Origin: Anaerolineaceae bacterium
Lineage (GTDB): Bacteria; Chloroflexota; Anaerolineae; Anaerolineales; Anaerolineaceae
Length of the DNA stretch: 62,251 nt
Assembly (NCBI GenBank): GCA_003524305.1
Contig: DQHW01000002.1
Coordinates: 827-63,077 of the forward strand
Direction: 5' to 3'
The notes below the pieces were generated by a model, which did not search any database, was not told the origin of the DNA, and was given only the letters and a program-made list of their open reading frames with translations. Position 1 is the first letter of the stretch; each line of letters opens with the position of its first letter. Of the stretch, positions 25,437 to 34,087 are shown one piece after another. The position numbers and the translations under genes are program-made.

Positions 25437-26024
25437 ATGACTAGCCAATCCATAGAATACATCATTTCCATCACCTCGCGGGACCGCATCGGCATCGTCT
25501 ACGAGATTTCAGGTGCGTTGGCTGAACTGACAGGCAATATTGCAGATTCACGTCAGAGCGTGATGTGCGGTTATTACACCATGATCATGCGGGCGAGCTT
25601 CCCCGCAGCGGTCACAAGGCAGACCATCGAAGCCAAACTGATTGAGGTGGATCAAAAGAGCCCAACTCCGCTCAACATCCTGGTCAATCCAATTGAAGAA
25701 CCTCTGCCTACTCAAAACAACCCCGAGAATCGCTATGTGCTCACCGCCAGCGGCGCAGACCAGATTGGTTTTGTGGCAGGGGTTGCCGGTTTCTGTGTGA
25801 AGCACCAAATCAACATCCTTGACCTATCCACCACACTCTCACAAGGTGAGTTTGTGATGATGCTTGAAGTTGATTTAAACCGTTGCGAATCCATCAGCGC
25901 AGTACGAGAGGCTTTGGTTGACTTTGGCAAGGAACATGGATTGAGAGTGGTGCTTCAACACTTTGACATATTCAAAGCGGTCAACGAGATCAGCCTTCCC
26001 ATCCGCCCCAAAAGGGAGCATTAA
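25437..26024 (+). CDS. tandem ACT domain protein, UPF0237/GcvR-like
   Basis: A 195-residue protein. The ATG at 25437 is the start that matches the conserved N-terminus IISITSRDRIGIVYEISGAL; longer in-frame readings run into AT-rich spacer. The second ACT domain begins YVLTASGADQIGFVAGVAGF. It belongs with UPF0237/GcvR-like ligand-binding proteins. It lies three bases before the UPF0210 gene, a pairing seen in many bacteria and archaea that suggests the ACT protein modulates its neighbour. Confidence 0.85.
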   Translation: MTSQSIEYIISITSRDRIGIVYEISGALAELTGNIADSRQSVMCGYYTMIMRASFPAAVTRQTIEAKLIEVDQKSPTPLNILVNPIEEPLPTQNNPENRYVLTASGADQIGFVAGVAGFCVKHQINILDLSTTLSQGEFVMMLEVDLNRCESISAVREALVDFGKEHGLRVVLQHFDIFKAVNEISLPIRPKREH

Positions 26025-26026
26025 TC

Positions 26027-27403
26027 ATGCGTTCAGAAGATATCCTCAAAACTGTTGAAATGATCCAGAAAGAAAACCTGGATGTGCGCGCCGTGACCAT
26101 GGGCATCAGTTTGCTGGATTGCCACCGTGCGGATGCAAAACAGACTTGTCAGGCGATCATTGAAAAGATCACCCGTCATGCAGGCAAGCTCGTGAAAACC
26201 TGTGAGCAGATCAGCAGCGAATATGCCGTACCGGTGGTCAATAAACGTATTTCCGTGACTCCCATTGCGCATGTCGGCGCAGGGTTTGAAAGAGACGGTT
26301 TCATCCAGATTGCACACGCCCTCGACGAAGCTGCTTCCTTGGTTGGCATCGACATCTTGGGTGGCTACTCCGCGGATGTTGCCAACGGTGTTACTTCAGG
26401 GGATACGGAGCTGATCAATTCCATCCCTGAAGCGCTCAGCACCACCCAAAAGATCTGCTCATCGGTCAATGTGGGTTCCACGCGGGCGGGCATCAATATG
26501 GATGCCGTGGCGCGGCTGGGTTACGTGATCAAAGAGCTGTCAGAACGCAGCGCGGATTCAGGCGGTTTTGCAGCGGCCAAGTTCGTAGTGTTTACCAACC
26601 AACCGGGTGACAACCCCTTTATGGCAGGCGCCATTCACGGTCTCGACCAACATGAAGTGGTAATCAACGTAGGCGTCAGCGGACCTGGTGTGATTGCTCG
26701 CGCGCTTGAACGGCGCATTACCAATGACGGCGCGGAAAATTTAGGATTGCACGACTTGGCTGAAGAGATCAAAGAGACTGCCTTTCGCGTGACGCGCTGC
26801 GGCGAGTTGATTGGCCGCCGCGTTGCCGCCGAATTGAAGATTCCCTTTGGGGTGGTGGATCTGTCCTTGGCGCCGACTCCAAACGTGGGTGACAGCGTGG
26901 GCGAGATCATGAAGATTCTGGGCGTAGATGCCATTGGCGCACCCGGCACAACAGCAATCGTGGCCATGCTTAATGACGCGGTCAAAAAGGGCGGCACTTT
27001 TGCCAGCCAAAGCGTGGGTGGTTTGAGCGGCGCTTTCATCCCTGTGTGTGAAGACCGCTATCTTGCGGATGCCGTACGTGACGGAACGCTTGGGCTTGAA
27101 AAGCTTGAAGCCATGACCAGCGTATGTTCGGTCGGCCTGGATATGATCGCCATCCCCGGTTCGGTGGATGCAGCCACGATCTCAGCCATCATCGCGGATG
27201 AAATGGCGATTGGCATGATCAACGGAAAGACCACCGCGGTAAGGCTCATCCCCGTGCCGGGCAAGGAAGCCGGCGAGTTTGTGGCCTTTGGCGGGCTGTT
27301 TGGTGAGAGCACCATCGCACCGGTGCGCAGCGTGGGCAAGTCGGGGCGGTTTATCGCCTTCGGCGGAAAGATCCCCGCACCGATTCACAGCTTGAAGAAT
27401 TAG
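26027..27403 (+). CDS. UPF0210 (DUF711, PFL-like) family protein
   Basis: A 458-residue protein of the UPF0210/DUF711 family. Conserved stretches include VRAVTMGISLLDC, KRISVTPIAHVG, GGYSADVANGVTSGD, CSSVNVGSTRAGINMDAV, GRRVAAELKIPFGVVDLSLAPTP and IGAPGTTAIVAMLNDAVKKGG. The fold is related to pyruvate-formate-lyase-like barrels, but no reaction is established. Length is normal (about 450). GGGAG lies nine bases before the ATG. It forms an operon with the ACT gene. Confidence 0.92.
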   Translation: MRSEDILKTVEMIQKENLDVRAVTMGISLLDCHRADAKQTCQAIIEKITRHAGKLVKTCEQISSEYAVPVVNKRISVTPIAHVGAGFERDGFIQIAHALDEAASLVGIDILGGYSADVANGVTSGDTELINSIPEALSTTQKICSSVNVGSTRAGINMDAVARLGYVIKELSERSADSGGFAAAKFVVFTNQPGDNPFMAGAIHGLDQHEVVINVGVSGPGVIARALERRITNDGAENLGLHDLAEEIKETAFRVTRCGELIGRRVAAELKIPFGVVDLSLAPTPNVGDSVGEIMKILGVDAIGAPGTTAIVAMLNDAVKKGGTFASQSVGGLSGAFIPVCEDRYLADAVRDGTLGLEKLEAMTSVCSVGLDMIAIPGSVDAATISAIIADEMAIGMINGKTTAVRLIPVPGKEAGEFVAFGGLFGESTIAPVRSVGKSGRFIAFGGKIPAPIHSLKN

Positions 27404-27564
27404 CATATTTGCAACGAATCAGTAAAGCAGTTTTTTTTCATGAATCTTGCTTTTTTTTATTAAGCAGGGGTAATTGAGCATAACTAACCGATTTGTCAGG
27501 GTTAATTAACCTAACAAGTGACATATTTGTTTGGTTAATCCATGGTGTGAAAGGGTTATGTTTG

Positions 27565-29121
27565 ATGGATTCTTATGATTTCATTGTGATTGGATCAGGC
27601 TTTGGTGGCGCGGTTTCTGCATTAAGGCTGGCGCAAAAAGGTTATAAGGTGGCTGTGCTCGAAAAAGGGCTGCGCTACCGAAATGAAGATTTTCCAAAGA
27701 CCAATTGGAATTTGCGAAAGTCCATTTGGATGCCAAAACTGGGACTGCTAGGTATTCAATCACTCACGCTGCTGCGGCATGTTTTAGTCTTGAATGGTGT
27801 GGGCGTCGGCGGCGGCAGCCTGGTGTATGCCAATCAGTTGATCGTACCCAATGACGATATTTTTAAGAAACCTGAATGGGGCGGCAGCGGATGGAAGCAA
27901 AAGTTGCTCCCCCATTATCAAGAAGCCAGCCGCATGTTGGGCGCAGTTACCTGTCCCAGCATAGGCAATGCAGATTCCATCTTGCGTGAAGTGGGGATAG
28001 AGCTGCGCGGTGAAGATACCTTTCATATCAACCCGGTGGGTGTATTCTTCGGAGAACCGGATAAAACGGTCGCTGATCCCTATTTTGATGGTGACGGACC
28101 GGAGCGCGCAGGTTGCAAATTTTGCGGCGCCTGCATGATCGGATGCCCAAACGGTGCAAAAAATACACTGGATAAAAACTACCTCTACCTGGCCGAAAAA
28201 CTGGGTGTCAAAATCATCTCTGAAACCGAAGTAAGCGGAGTAAGGTTAGTTGGCAATCACGGCTATCAGGTTATGGCAGAAGCTTCACATGGTTTAAGCA
28301 AGAAAAAACTCACCTTTGACTGTAAAAACGTTGTATTCAGCGGCGGCGTGTTGGGTACGGTGAAATTATTGCTCGATTGCAAAGAAAAAGGTTTATTACC
28401 CAATCTCTCTGATAAACTGGGTGATTTCACCCGCACCAATTCTGAAGCCATATTGGGGGTTGATTCTCGCGACCAAAGTAAAGATTGGAACGATCATATT
28501 GCCATTACTTCTGGCATCTACCCCGATGGAAACACCCATATTGAAGTGGTCAGGTATAACAAGGGGTCAGATGTGATGTATGCCCTGGCAACCGTGTTGA
28601 CCAACGGCGGCGGAAAAATTCCACGCGTGCTGCGGTTTTTCGGCAACATTCTTCGCCATCCGCTGCAATTCCTGCGAGGATTATGGATCCCCGGGCAAAG
28701 TGCGCGGTCATCTGTGATATTGGTCATGCAATCAACAGAAAACTATCTTCGGTTGAAAAGAACCCGTTTTGGATTGAATTCGAAATTACCAGTAGACGGT
28801 CAGCGCATCCCGACTTACATTCCCATTGCCAACGAGGTGACACGCAAGATGGCTGAGAAAATGAAGGGTTTTGCCAAAGGCAGTTGGTTTGAAGTGCTGT
28901 TGGATGCCCCCACGACTGCTCATATTTTGGGTGGATGTATTATGGGAAATTCTGCATCCGAGGGTGTGGTTGACCGCGAAGGCAAGATTTTTGGTTATCA
29001 GGGACTGTATGTGGCTGACGGTTCAGTGGTGCCCGTCAATCTTAACGCCAACCCGGCTTTGACCATCACCGCGCTGGCAGAATACATCATGGCGGAAATT
29101 CCGGTCAAGTCAAAGAATTAA
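27565..29121 (+). CDS. GMC-family FAD oxidoreductase (cholesterol-oxidase-like)
   Basis: A 518-residue flavoprotein; the ATG at 27565 places the FAD loop (VIGSGFGGAVSALRLAQKG) at residue 8, as normal, whereas the longer reading adds an unlikely leader. LNGVGVGGGSLVYANQ and the C-terminal HILGGCIMG ... YVADGSVVPVNLNANPALTITALAE are GMC signatures. CKFCGACMIGCPNGAKNTLD is the Cys-rich insert seen in bacterial cholesterol-oxidase-like members. It should oxidise an alcohol or sterol-like substrate; which one is unknown. Confidence 0.88.
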   Translation: MDSYDFIVIGSGFGGAVSALRLAQKGYKVAVLEKGLRYRNEDFPKTNWNLRKSIWMPKLGLLGIQSLTLLRHVLVLNGVGVGGGSLVYANQLIVPNDDIFKKPEWGGSGWKQKLLPHYQEASRMLGAVTCPSIGNADSILREVGIELRGEDTFHINPVGVFFGEPDKTVADPYFDGDGPERAGCKFCGACMIGCPNGAKNTLDKNYLYLAEKLGVKIISETEVSGVRLVGNHGYQVMAEASHGLSKKKLTFDCKNVVFSGGVLGTVKLLLDCKEKGLLPNLSDKLGDFTRTNSEAILGVDSRDQSKDWNDHIAITSGIYPDGNTHIEVVRYNKGSDVMYALATVLTNGGGKIPRVLRFFGNILRHPLQFLRGLWIPGQSARSSVILVMQSTENYLRLKRTRFGLNSKLPVDGQRIPTYIPIANEVTRKMAEKMKGFAKGSWFEVLLDAPTTAHILGGCIMGNSASEGVVDREGKIFGYQGLYVADGSVVPVNLNANPALTITALAEYIMAEIPVKSKN

Positions 29122-29138
29122 TATTTTCGAATTTGCTG

Positions 29139-29948
29139 CTATTTACCTTCTTCAATGGCTTTAGCCGCGATCTGATCGACCAGACCTGGAGCAATTAGTT
29201 TTATCCATTGGCCGAGCTTGCCGCGAAAGGTCATGACTTCTTCACGGCGTCGGTTTGCAATCGCTTTGATGCACAGACGCGCACATTCAGGTGCGGTCAT
29301 GATCTTGTTCAACTGCAGCGGATTGACACCCAGGGGTTTGCCATCTGCACCAAAGCCGCGTTCCTGCACGCCGGTATCGACGAACCCGGGATAAATCATG
29401 GTGACACTGACGCCTGATCCGCGCAACTCGACGCGAAGTGAATCGAAGAAGCCAACCATGGCATGTTTGCTGGCGGCATAGCCTGTGCGGGTGGGTACGC
29501 CGGCCTTGCCGGTTAAACTGGAGACGGCGGCCAGATACCCTTTTGAGGCTTTCAGGTAAGGCAGGGCATAATAGGTGCAATAAACACTGCCCAGGTAATT
29601 CACTTGCATGATCTTTTCAAAAATAGTCAGATCGGTGATTTCATCAAGCCGCGCCCACATGGTGGCGCCTGCATTGTTGATCAAGAAGTCAATGTTTCCA
29701 AATGCTTTGACCGCCGCCTCGATTAATGAATTGCATTGCTTAGGATCAGTAACGTCTGTGGGGACGGCCATAGCCTTGCCTCCCAATCTATAACAAAGGC
29801 TGGCTAGTTCAATCAGTTTATCGTTATTCCGGGCAGCCAGAACGAGATTTGCGCCTTGTTCTGCCATTTGTTTAGCCATTTCCCAGCCGATGCCGCTGGA
29901 GGCTCCGGTAATGATCACGGTCTTGTTTTTAAAAATATTATCACTCAT
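29139..29948 (-). CDS. short-chain dehydrogenase/reductase
   Basis: A 269-residue classical SDR. The ATG at 29946-29948 follows AGGAGGAG, so an upstream in-frame extension is rejected. TGASSGIG (14-21) binds the cofactor, NNAG follows, and the active site is SSLTGKAGVPTRTGYAASKHA (Ser, Tyr, Lys). A basic Arg in LVLAARNND suggests NADP. The C-terminus GQWIKLIAPGLVDQIAAKAI looks like a membrane-proximal helix found in lipid-type SDRs. It is convergent with the GMC gene and divergent from the DUF1801 gene. Confidence 0.9.
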   Translation of the reverse strand: MSDNIFKNKTVIITGASSGIGWEMAKQMAEQGANLVLAARNNDKLIELASLCYRLGGKAMAVPTDVTDPKQCNSLIEAAVKAFGNIDFLINNAGATMWARLDEITDLTIFEKIMQVNYLGSVYCTYYALPYLKASKGYLAAVSSLTGKAGVPTRTGYAASKHAMVGFFDSLRVELRGSGVSVTMIYPGFVDTGVQERGFGADGKPLGVNPLQLNKIMTAPECARLCIKAIANRRREEVMTFRGKLGQWIKLIAPGLVDQIAAKAIEEGK

Positions 29949-30009
29949 AAATGACTCCTCCTGATACCCATTAAAACAAAGAGAAGCATTAAAAGGTACG
30001 ATTAATAAT

Positions 30010-30039
30010 TTGACAAATAATGATAATAAGCGGGATAAT
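30010..30039 (+). promoter_or_regulatory. promoter of the DUF1801 gene
   Basis: TTGACA (30010-30015), an 18-base spacer and GATAAT (30034-30039) form a good housekeeping promoter reading toward the DUF1801 gene, about 45 bases before its ATG. The palindrome at 30025-30062 covers the -10 box and start site. Confidence 0.65.
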
Positions 30040-30062
30040 AAGACAAATATTATCCGCTTATT
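30025..30062. promoter_or_regulatory. large palindrome, probable operator
   Basis: AATAAGCGGGATAATA (30025-30040) and TATTATCCGCTTATT (30048-30062) pair along 15 bases with one bulged G and a seven-base spacer. It overlaps the -10 element and start of the DUF1801 promoter and lies within the divergent SDR/DUF1801 region. This fits a repressor site; without a T tract a terminator is less likely. No regulator gene is adjacent. Confidence 0.6.
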
Positions 30063-30084
30063 AGGTTGAGTATCAGGAGTAAGA

Positions 30085-30471
30085 ATGGAAAAATCAAGTG
30101 CAATCGCTGCATCCATTGATCAATATATCGCAGAAGCCCCTCCGGGAGTTCAAGAAAAATTACAGAATTTGAGAGCTGTTATCAAGTCTGAAGTTCCAGA
30201 TGCAGAAGAACGCATTGCCTATGCCATGCCCACCTTCAGTCAGAATGGCAATCTGGTGCATTTCGCGTATTTTAAGCATCACATTGGGTTCTTCCCGGCA
30301 CCATCGGGGATTGAGAATTTCAAGGAAGAATTGGCAAAATACAAGACCTCCAAAGGGACGGTGCAATTTCCGCTAGATGAGGAAATTCCGATGGATTTGG
30401 TACGTGAAATTGTGAGATTTCGCTTGAAAGAGAACCTGGCAAAAGTGGTATCCAAGCGCAAGAAAAAATAG
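30085..30471 (+). CDS. DUF1801 (YdhG-like) protein
   Basis: A 128-residue protein with the DUF1801 pattern: IDQYIAEAPPGVQEKLQNLRAVIKSEVPDAEERIAYAMPTF, then HFAYFKHHIGFFP and a C-terminal PLDEEIPMDLVREIVRFRLKEN. It is a small alpha/beta fold thought to bind iron or other ligands; the function is not established. AGGAG precedes the ATG. It ends with a Lys-rich tail. Confidence 0.9.
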   Translation: MEKSSAIAASIDQYIAEAPPGVQEKLQNLRAVIKSEVPDAEERIAYAMPTFSQNGNLVHFAYFKHHIGFFPAPSGIENFKEELAKYKTSKGTVQFPLDEEIPMDLVREIVRFRLKENLAKVVSKRKKK

Positions 30472-30534
30472 TAATTGCATTGAAAATCCACTTTAATAGG
30501 GGAGTGGATTTTTAATGAAACCGAAAGAACTATT

Positions 30535-30650
30535 TGCTATAATCCCATTTGAGCATGGGGGCATGACGGCATACGTTAACTTAATGGTACAAAACATCCC
30601 CGAAGTTCATTGAGGTAAACACCAGGGTGCTTTTTTTGTTTTAGAAACAG
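30535..30650 (+). other. candidate structured leader of the PLD-like gene
   Basis: An extended -10 box (TGCTATAAT, 30535-30543) is followed by about 100 bases with a GGGGG/CCCC pairing (about 30557 to 30600) and a short CACCAGGGTG dyad next to seven T (30610-30637). It ends at the GGAGG of the PLD-like gene. This could be a leader with a weak attenuator. No known riboswitch is recognised. Confidence 0.3.
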
Positions 30651-30659
30651 GAGGGTAAA

Positions 30660-32300
30660 ATGCGCCAATTGGTAAAGAATTCAAATGATGATTTCAGAGT
30701 AAAAGGGTATGCCGGCACAAATTCAGTGTTGCTGGCAATTGATCTTGATCAATCCCGTAAAAAAGACTTGATCGGTTTTGCCATTGAAAAGAAGGAAGGC
30801 AACTTTAAGTGGCAGTGGCTTTTAAATTCACTTACATTTCCGGGCAAGCAGCATACCCTCCAGGCATGGGCAGCGACACCGAGCAACCTTGCGCCGCTGC
30901 AAAAGTTCCGCTGGGCAGATTACAGCGTGGAACCGGGTATGACCTGCAAGTATAAAGTGCATCTGGTGTATGGGTCAGGGTTAACCCGGGAGGAGATGCT
31001 TGAGGTTGAACTGAAGACTGATGACGGCAAACCCAAAGATCAACATGTCAATTTCAACCGGGCTGTGGCGGCCAGCCAGGCATTCGGAAGAAAATTCACT
31101 GACCTTGATGCACAATTGAGTTTGGAAAAGAATCTTGCAATTGAACAATGGCCGGTTGAAGCCAGGTCGTGGCTTGAAAATGGATTGCTGGAGGCCATCC
31201 TTAATTTTATCTCTCAGGCCAAAGATGAAAAGTGGGCGTTGGATGTAGCTATTTATGAATATGAACTTCAGGCAATCGTTGATGCGGTTAACGCTGCCTT
31301 TGATCGAAAAGTTAACATCCGCTTGCTTTATCACGGCAAGAAGAATGATGAACAAACCGAAATCAATGAGAGCAATCTGGCCAAATTACCGGATGGCTGC
31401 AAAAAACCGCGTAAAACACACAGGATATTCCATGACAAGTTTATTGTGCTAAGCAAATTGGATGCTGCAGGTGAGAGAAACCCACAGGCAGTAATGTGCG
31501 GTAGCACCAATTTCACTGAAAATGGGGTCTATCGTCAAGCCAACGTGGTGCACGTCTCAGAAAACAAGGCATTGGCCGAGACTTATGAAACGATTTTCAA
31601 TCTGTTGTGGGATCATCCCGATGATGTGGGATTCACCAGAAAATGGCTCACCAAAAACAATGCCATTGCTGATGATCTATCCCTGTTCGCGGGTTTTTCT
31701 CCACGCAGCAAACAAACCGACCTGGATACCTTCGTAGCGCTCATTCAAGCTGCACAAAAGGATCTTCTATTTGCGACGGCTTTTAAATTGCCCGAAAGAA
31801 TTCTGGACGCACTGTTGGGATTGCCTAACGATCCTGTGCTGCGATATGGCATTCAAAACACGGCCAGCCGCATCACCGGTTTTCATGCAGACCGCACCGC
31901 GGAATTCGCCACACCTGCCTTGCTGAAAAGCGGTCTGGAAGGCTGGGTGAAAGAAGGACTGCATGGACAGAAGGGGAACCTTCTGGTGCACACTAAAGCG
32001 GTCGTTACGGATTTCACCACCGACCATCCCGTGGTGCTCAGCGGCAGTCACAATTTCAGCGTGCCTGCCAGCAATGGCAACGATGAAAACTATCTAATCT
32101 TCCGCGGCGATACGGATGTGGCAGACCGTTACGGGCTTGAGATTCTGCGGTTCTATGAACATTACCGTTTCAGATACTATGCAAAACTGCTGAAATTAAA
32201 ACAAGCCAATCCATTGACTGTTGACGATTCGTGGACCGAGCGTTATTATACGCCGGGGAACATGAAGGCGCTTTCCAGAATCCGTTTTGCTGGAAGGTAA
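30660..32300 (+). CDS. phospholipase D-like protein with two HxK motifs
   Basis: A 546-residue protein with GGAGGG before the ATG. The N-terminal 170 residues are unassigned (a beta-rich region including KWQWLLNSLTFPGKQHTLQ). The first PLD motif is HDKFIVLSK with CGSTNFT about 25 residues later; the second is VHTKAVVTDF with SGSHNFSVPASNGNDEN. Both His-x-Lys sets are present, so one complete phosphodiesterase site can form. The absence of a signal peptide suggests a cytoplasmic nuclease- or phospholipase-like role. It stands alone in its transcript. Confidence 0.85.
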   Translation: MRQLVKNSNDDFRVKGYAGTNSVLLAIDLDQSRKKDLIGFAIEKKEGNFKWQWLLNSLTFPGKQHTLQAWAATPSNLAPLQKFRWADYSVEPGMTCKYKVHLVYGSGLTREEMLEVELKTDDGKPKDQHVNFNRAVAASQAFGRKFTDLDAQLSLEKNLAIEQWPVEARSWLENGLLEAILNFISQAKDEKWALDVAIYEYELQAIVDAVNAAFDRKVNIRLLYHGKKNDEQTEINESNLAKLPDGCKKPRKTHRIFHDKFIVLSKLDAAGERNPQAVMCGSTNFTENGVYRQANVVHVSENKALAETYETIFNLLWDHPDDVGFTRKWLTKNNAIADDLSLFAGFSPRSKQTDLDTFVALIQAAQKDLLFATAFKLPERILDALLGLPNDPVLRYGIQNTASRITGFHADRTAEFATPALLKSGLEGWVKEGLHGQKGNLLVHTKAVVTDFTTDHPVVLSGSHNFSVPASNGNDENYLIFRGDTDVADRYGLEILRFYEHYRFRYYAKLLKLKQANPLTVDDSWTERYYTPGNMKALSRIRFAGR

Positions 32301-32414
32301 AAGTGTGTAGATCTAAATAGTCCGTGAGAGTCTGTCCTCTCTCACGGACCTTTTGTTAAAAAATGGTAAGATATTTCATTGATACTGAATAGAGGAGTAC
32401 AAACGGGTAATCCA

Positions 32415-32816
32415 ATGAAAAAGCGCACTATCATGATTATTCTGGCTATTCTATTATTGGGGATTCTATTTCCGTTTGCGGCATTAACACAGATTTTTAG
32501 CGGTTATGCAGTTGTTTTTAATTTCGTTTTCAATTCACTGGTATCACACATTTTGATGCACATGGCCTTATTTGGCAGCTTTTCATGGATTGTGATGACC
32601 TTTTACTCCAATCGGCCAATGAAACAGCTTATTTTGATCTGCTTGGGTTGTTTCCTTGGGGTGGGCGTGATTCAAGAAAGCATACAAATGCTTAGTGTTG
32701 GTGTTTTCAACGTTGGCGCATCGTTATTTGATCTGGGCATAGACCTGGCGGGAGGAACGATTCCGTTGCTGATTAATTTTTTGCTCATAAAGCCTTCAAA
32801 GAAAAAGTTGGTTTAA
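32415..32816 (+). CDS. VanZ-like membrane protein
   Basis: A 133-residue protein with four hydrophobic segments. ILICLGCFLGVGVIQESIQMLSVGVF followed by SLFDLGIDLAGGTIPLL matches the second half of VanZ-like proteins (E-x-x-Q, then D-x-x-x-N/D-x-x-G). The ATG at 32415 is preferred to a TTG 12 codons upstream. The family's role is unclear (teicoplanin resistance in one case). The HAD gene follows after three bases. Confidence 0.7.
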   Translation: MKKRTIMIILAILLLGILFPFAALTQIFSGYAVVFNFVFNSLVSHILMHMALFGSFSWIVMTFYSNRPMKQLILICLGCFLGVGVIQESIQMLSVGVFNVGASLFDLGIDLAGGTIPLLINFLLIKPSKKKLV

Positions 32817-32819
32817 TCC

Positions 32820-33416
32820 ATGCCAATCAAAGCCATTTGTTTCGATGCTGACGGGGTGGTAGTTTATCCACAAATGCAATTCTCGCGACTGTTGGGATCA
32901 AACTATAAGATAACCCCTCAGATGACCAAACCATTTTTCGACGGCATATTTAATGAATGCCTGGTCGGGAAGGCTGATTTGTTTGATGTGCTGCCACCTT
33001 TTCTGCGAGAGTGGAATTGGAAAGGTTCTGTAGAAGAATTCGTTGAACTCTGGCTGAAAACAGATCATGTGATTGACACAAAAATATTCAATGCAATTAT
33101 CGAGTTACACCTAAAAGGATTTATTTGTTGTTTGGCTACCAGCCAGGAGAGATATCGGGCAGATTACATGAAAAAGGAAATGGGTTTTCTAGAATTGTTT
33201 GATCACTTGTTCTTTTCTTGTGAAATGGGCACTCAGAAACCTGAAGGGGCTTATTTTCGTTATATTGAAACACATCTGCAGCTTCCAGGTGAACACATCC
33301 TCTTTTGGGATGATCATCTTCGTAATGTGAATGCAGCCAAAGCTTTCGGTTGGAATGCGGAAGTCTATGTCAATTATGAACAATTCCTCAAAATACTAGC
33401 AATTCATATTCCTTGA
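32820..33416 (+). CDS. HAD-superfamily hydrolase
   Basis: A 198-residue phosphatase-like protein. Motif I FDADGVV (8-14) has both Asp residues, motif II is CCLATSQ, motif III is GTQKPEGAYF (Lys), and motif IV is ILFWDDHLRNV. A small alpha-helical cap lies between residues 20 and 90. It should hydrolyse a small phosphate ester. It is co-transcribed with the VanZ-like gene. Confidence 0.88.
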   Translation: MPIKAICFDADGVVVYPQMQFSRLLGSNYKITPQMTKPFFDGIFNECLVGKADLFDVLPPFLREWNWKGSVEEFVELWLKTDHVIDTKIFNAIIELHLKGFICCLATSQERYRADYMKKEMGFLELFDHLFFSCEMGTQKPEGAYFRYIETHLQLPGEHILFWDDHLRNVNAAKAFGWNAEVYVNYEQFLKILAIHIP

Positions 33417-33509
33417 CCAACCTAAAACCAGATAATTCCACCATTCTTTTTTGCGATTCATTTATAATTTTATCTTGTCAATTTTCTATTCCGTTGTGGG
33501 AGGATGATT

Positions 33510-34058
33510 ATGTACGATGCTTTCATTGATTTATTCATCGAAGATCTTCAAAATATATCTTATTCCATCACCAGGAACCCGATCATCCCCGGCGTGCGTT
33601 GTATGCTTCAGGCGGTGTCACCCAAGATCACCAGTGTCGGCACCATCAAATTTGTCAATTATTATCTATTTCTTGATTGGGAGAATGATCTGTTTGGCCG
33701 GTTGGATGCCCTGATCGCTGCTCATAAAAGTTTTCGAGAAGTGGTGAATGAGGATTTTCATGTTCCGCACGGTTGGCGTATGACCTTGCCAAATATTGTT
33801 GTGGCCGCGATATCATCAAATCCGTTTTCACCAGAGGCGATAACCTTTGTGCAATCAAAGTATCAAATTCCGTGGCAGGGTGGCGAGGTAGGACAAATGA
33901 TGTTGTTTGATCTGCAAGCTCACAAGCAGTATTGCCATTATAAAAAGGCTTACAAACAGACTGGTTCAATCCCGCTTGGTTTTGCAGTGGATGAACTATT
34001 TGGAATATATAAAAGCATTTATTCTGACGCCAGGCTGTTGATGCATGGAGAGAAGTAA
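33510..34058 (+). CDS. hypothetical protein, 182 residues
   Basis: The ATG at 33510 is seven bases from GGGAGG; an ATG two codons earlier would be too close. The sequence YDAFIDLFIEDLQNISYSITRNPIIPG, then HGWRMTLPNIVVAAISSNPFSPEAI and IPWQGGEVGQMMLFDLQAHKQY is mixed alpha/beta with no signal peptide or membrane helix. No family is recognised. It sits between the HAD gene and the decarboxylase, with GGGAG-type sites for each. Confidence 0.65.
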   Translation: MYDAFIDLFIEDLQNISYSITRNPIIPGVRCMLQAVSPKITSVGTIKFVNYYLFLDWENDLFGRLDALIAAHKSFREVVNEDFHVPHGWRMTLPNIVVAAISSNPFSPEAITFVQSKYQIPWQGGEVGQMMLFDLQAHKQYCHYKKAYKQTGSIPLGFAVDELFGIYKSIYSDARLLMHGEK

Positions 34059-34087
34059 TTTGTTATTAATTAAATAGGGAGTCTAAC

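Noticed and set aside
29949..30116. N-terminal extension of the SDR
   Set aside because: It would cross the divergent promoter and palindrome; AGGAGGAG supports the shorter start.
30660..32300. PLD-like protein as a phage-defence nuclease
   Set aside because: No defence partner gene or AT-rich context is next to it; the family is too broad for this claim.
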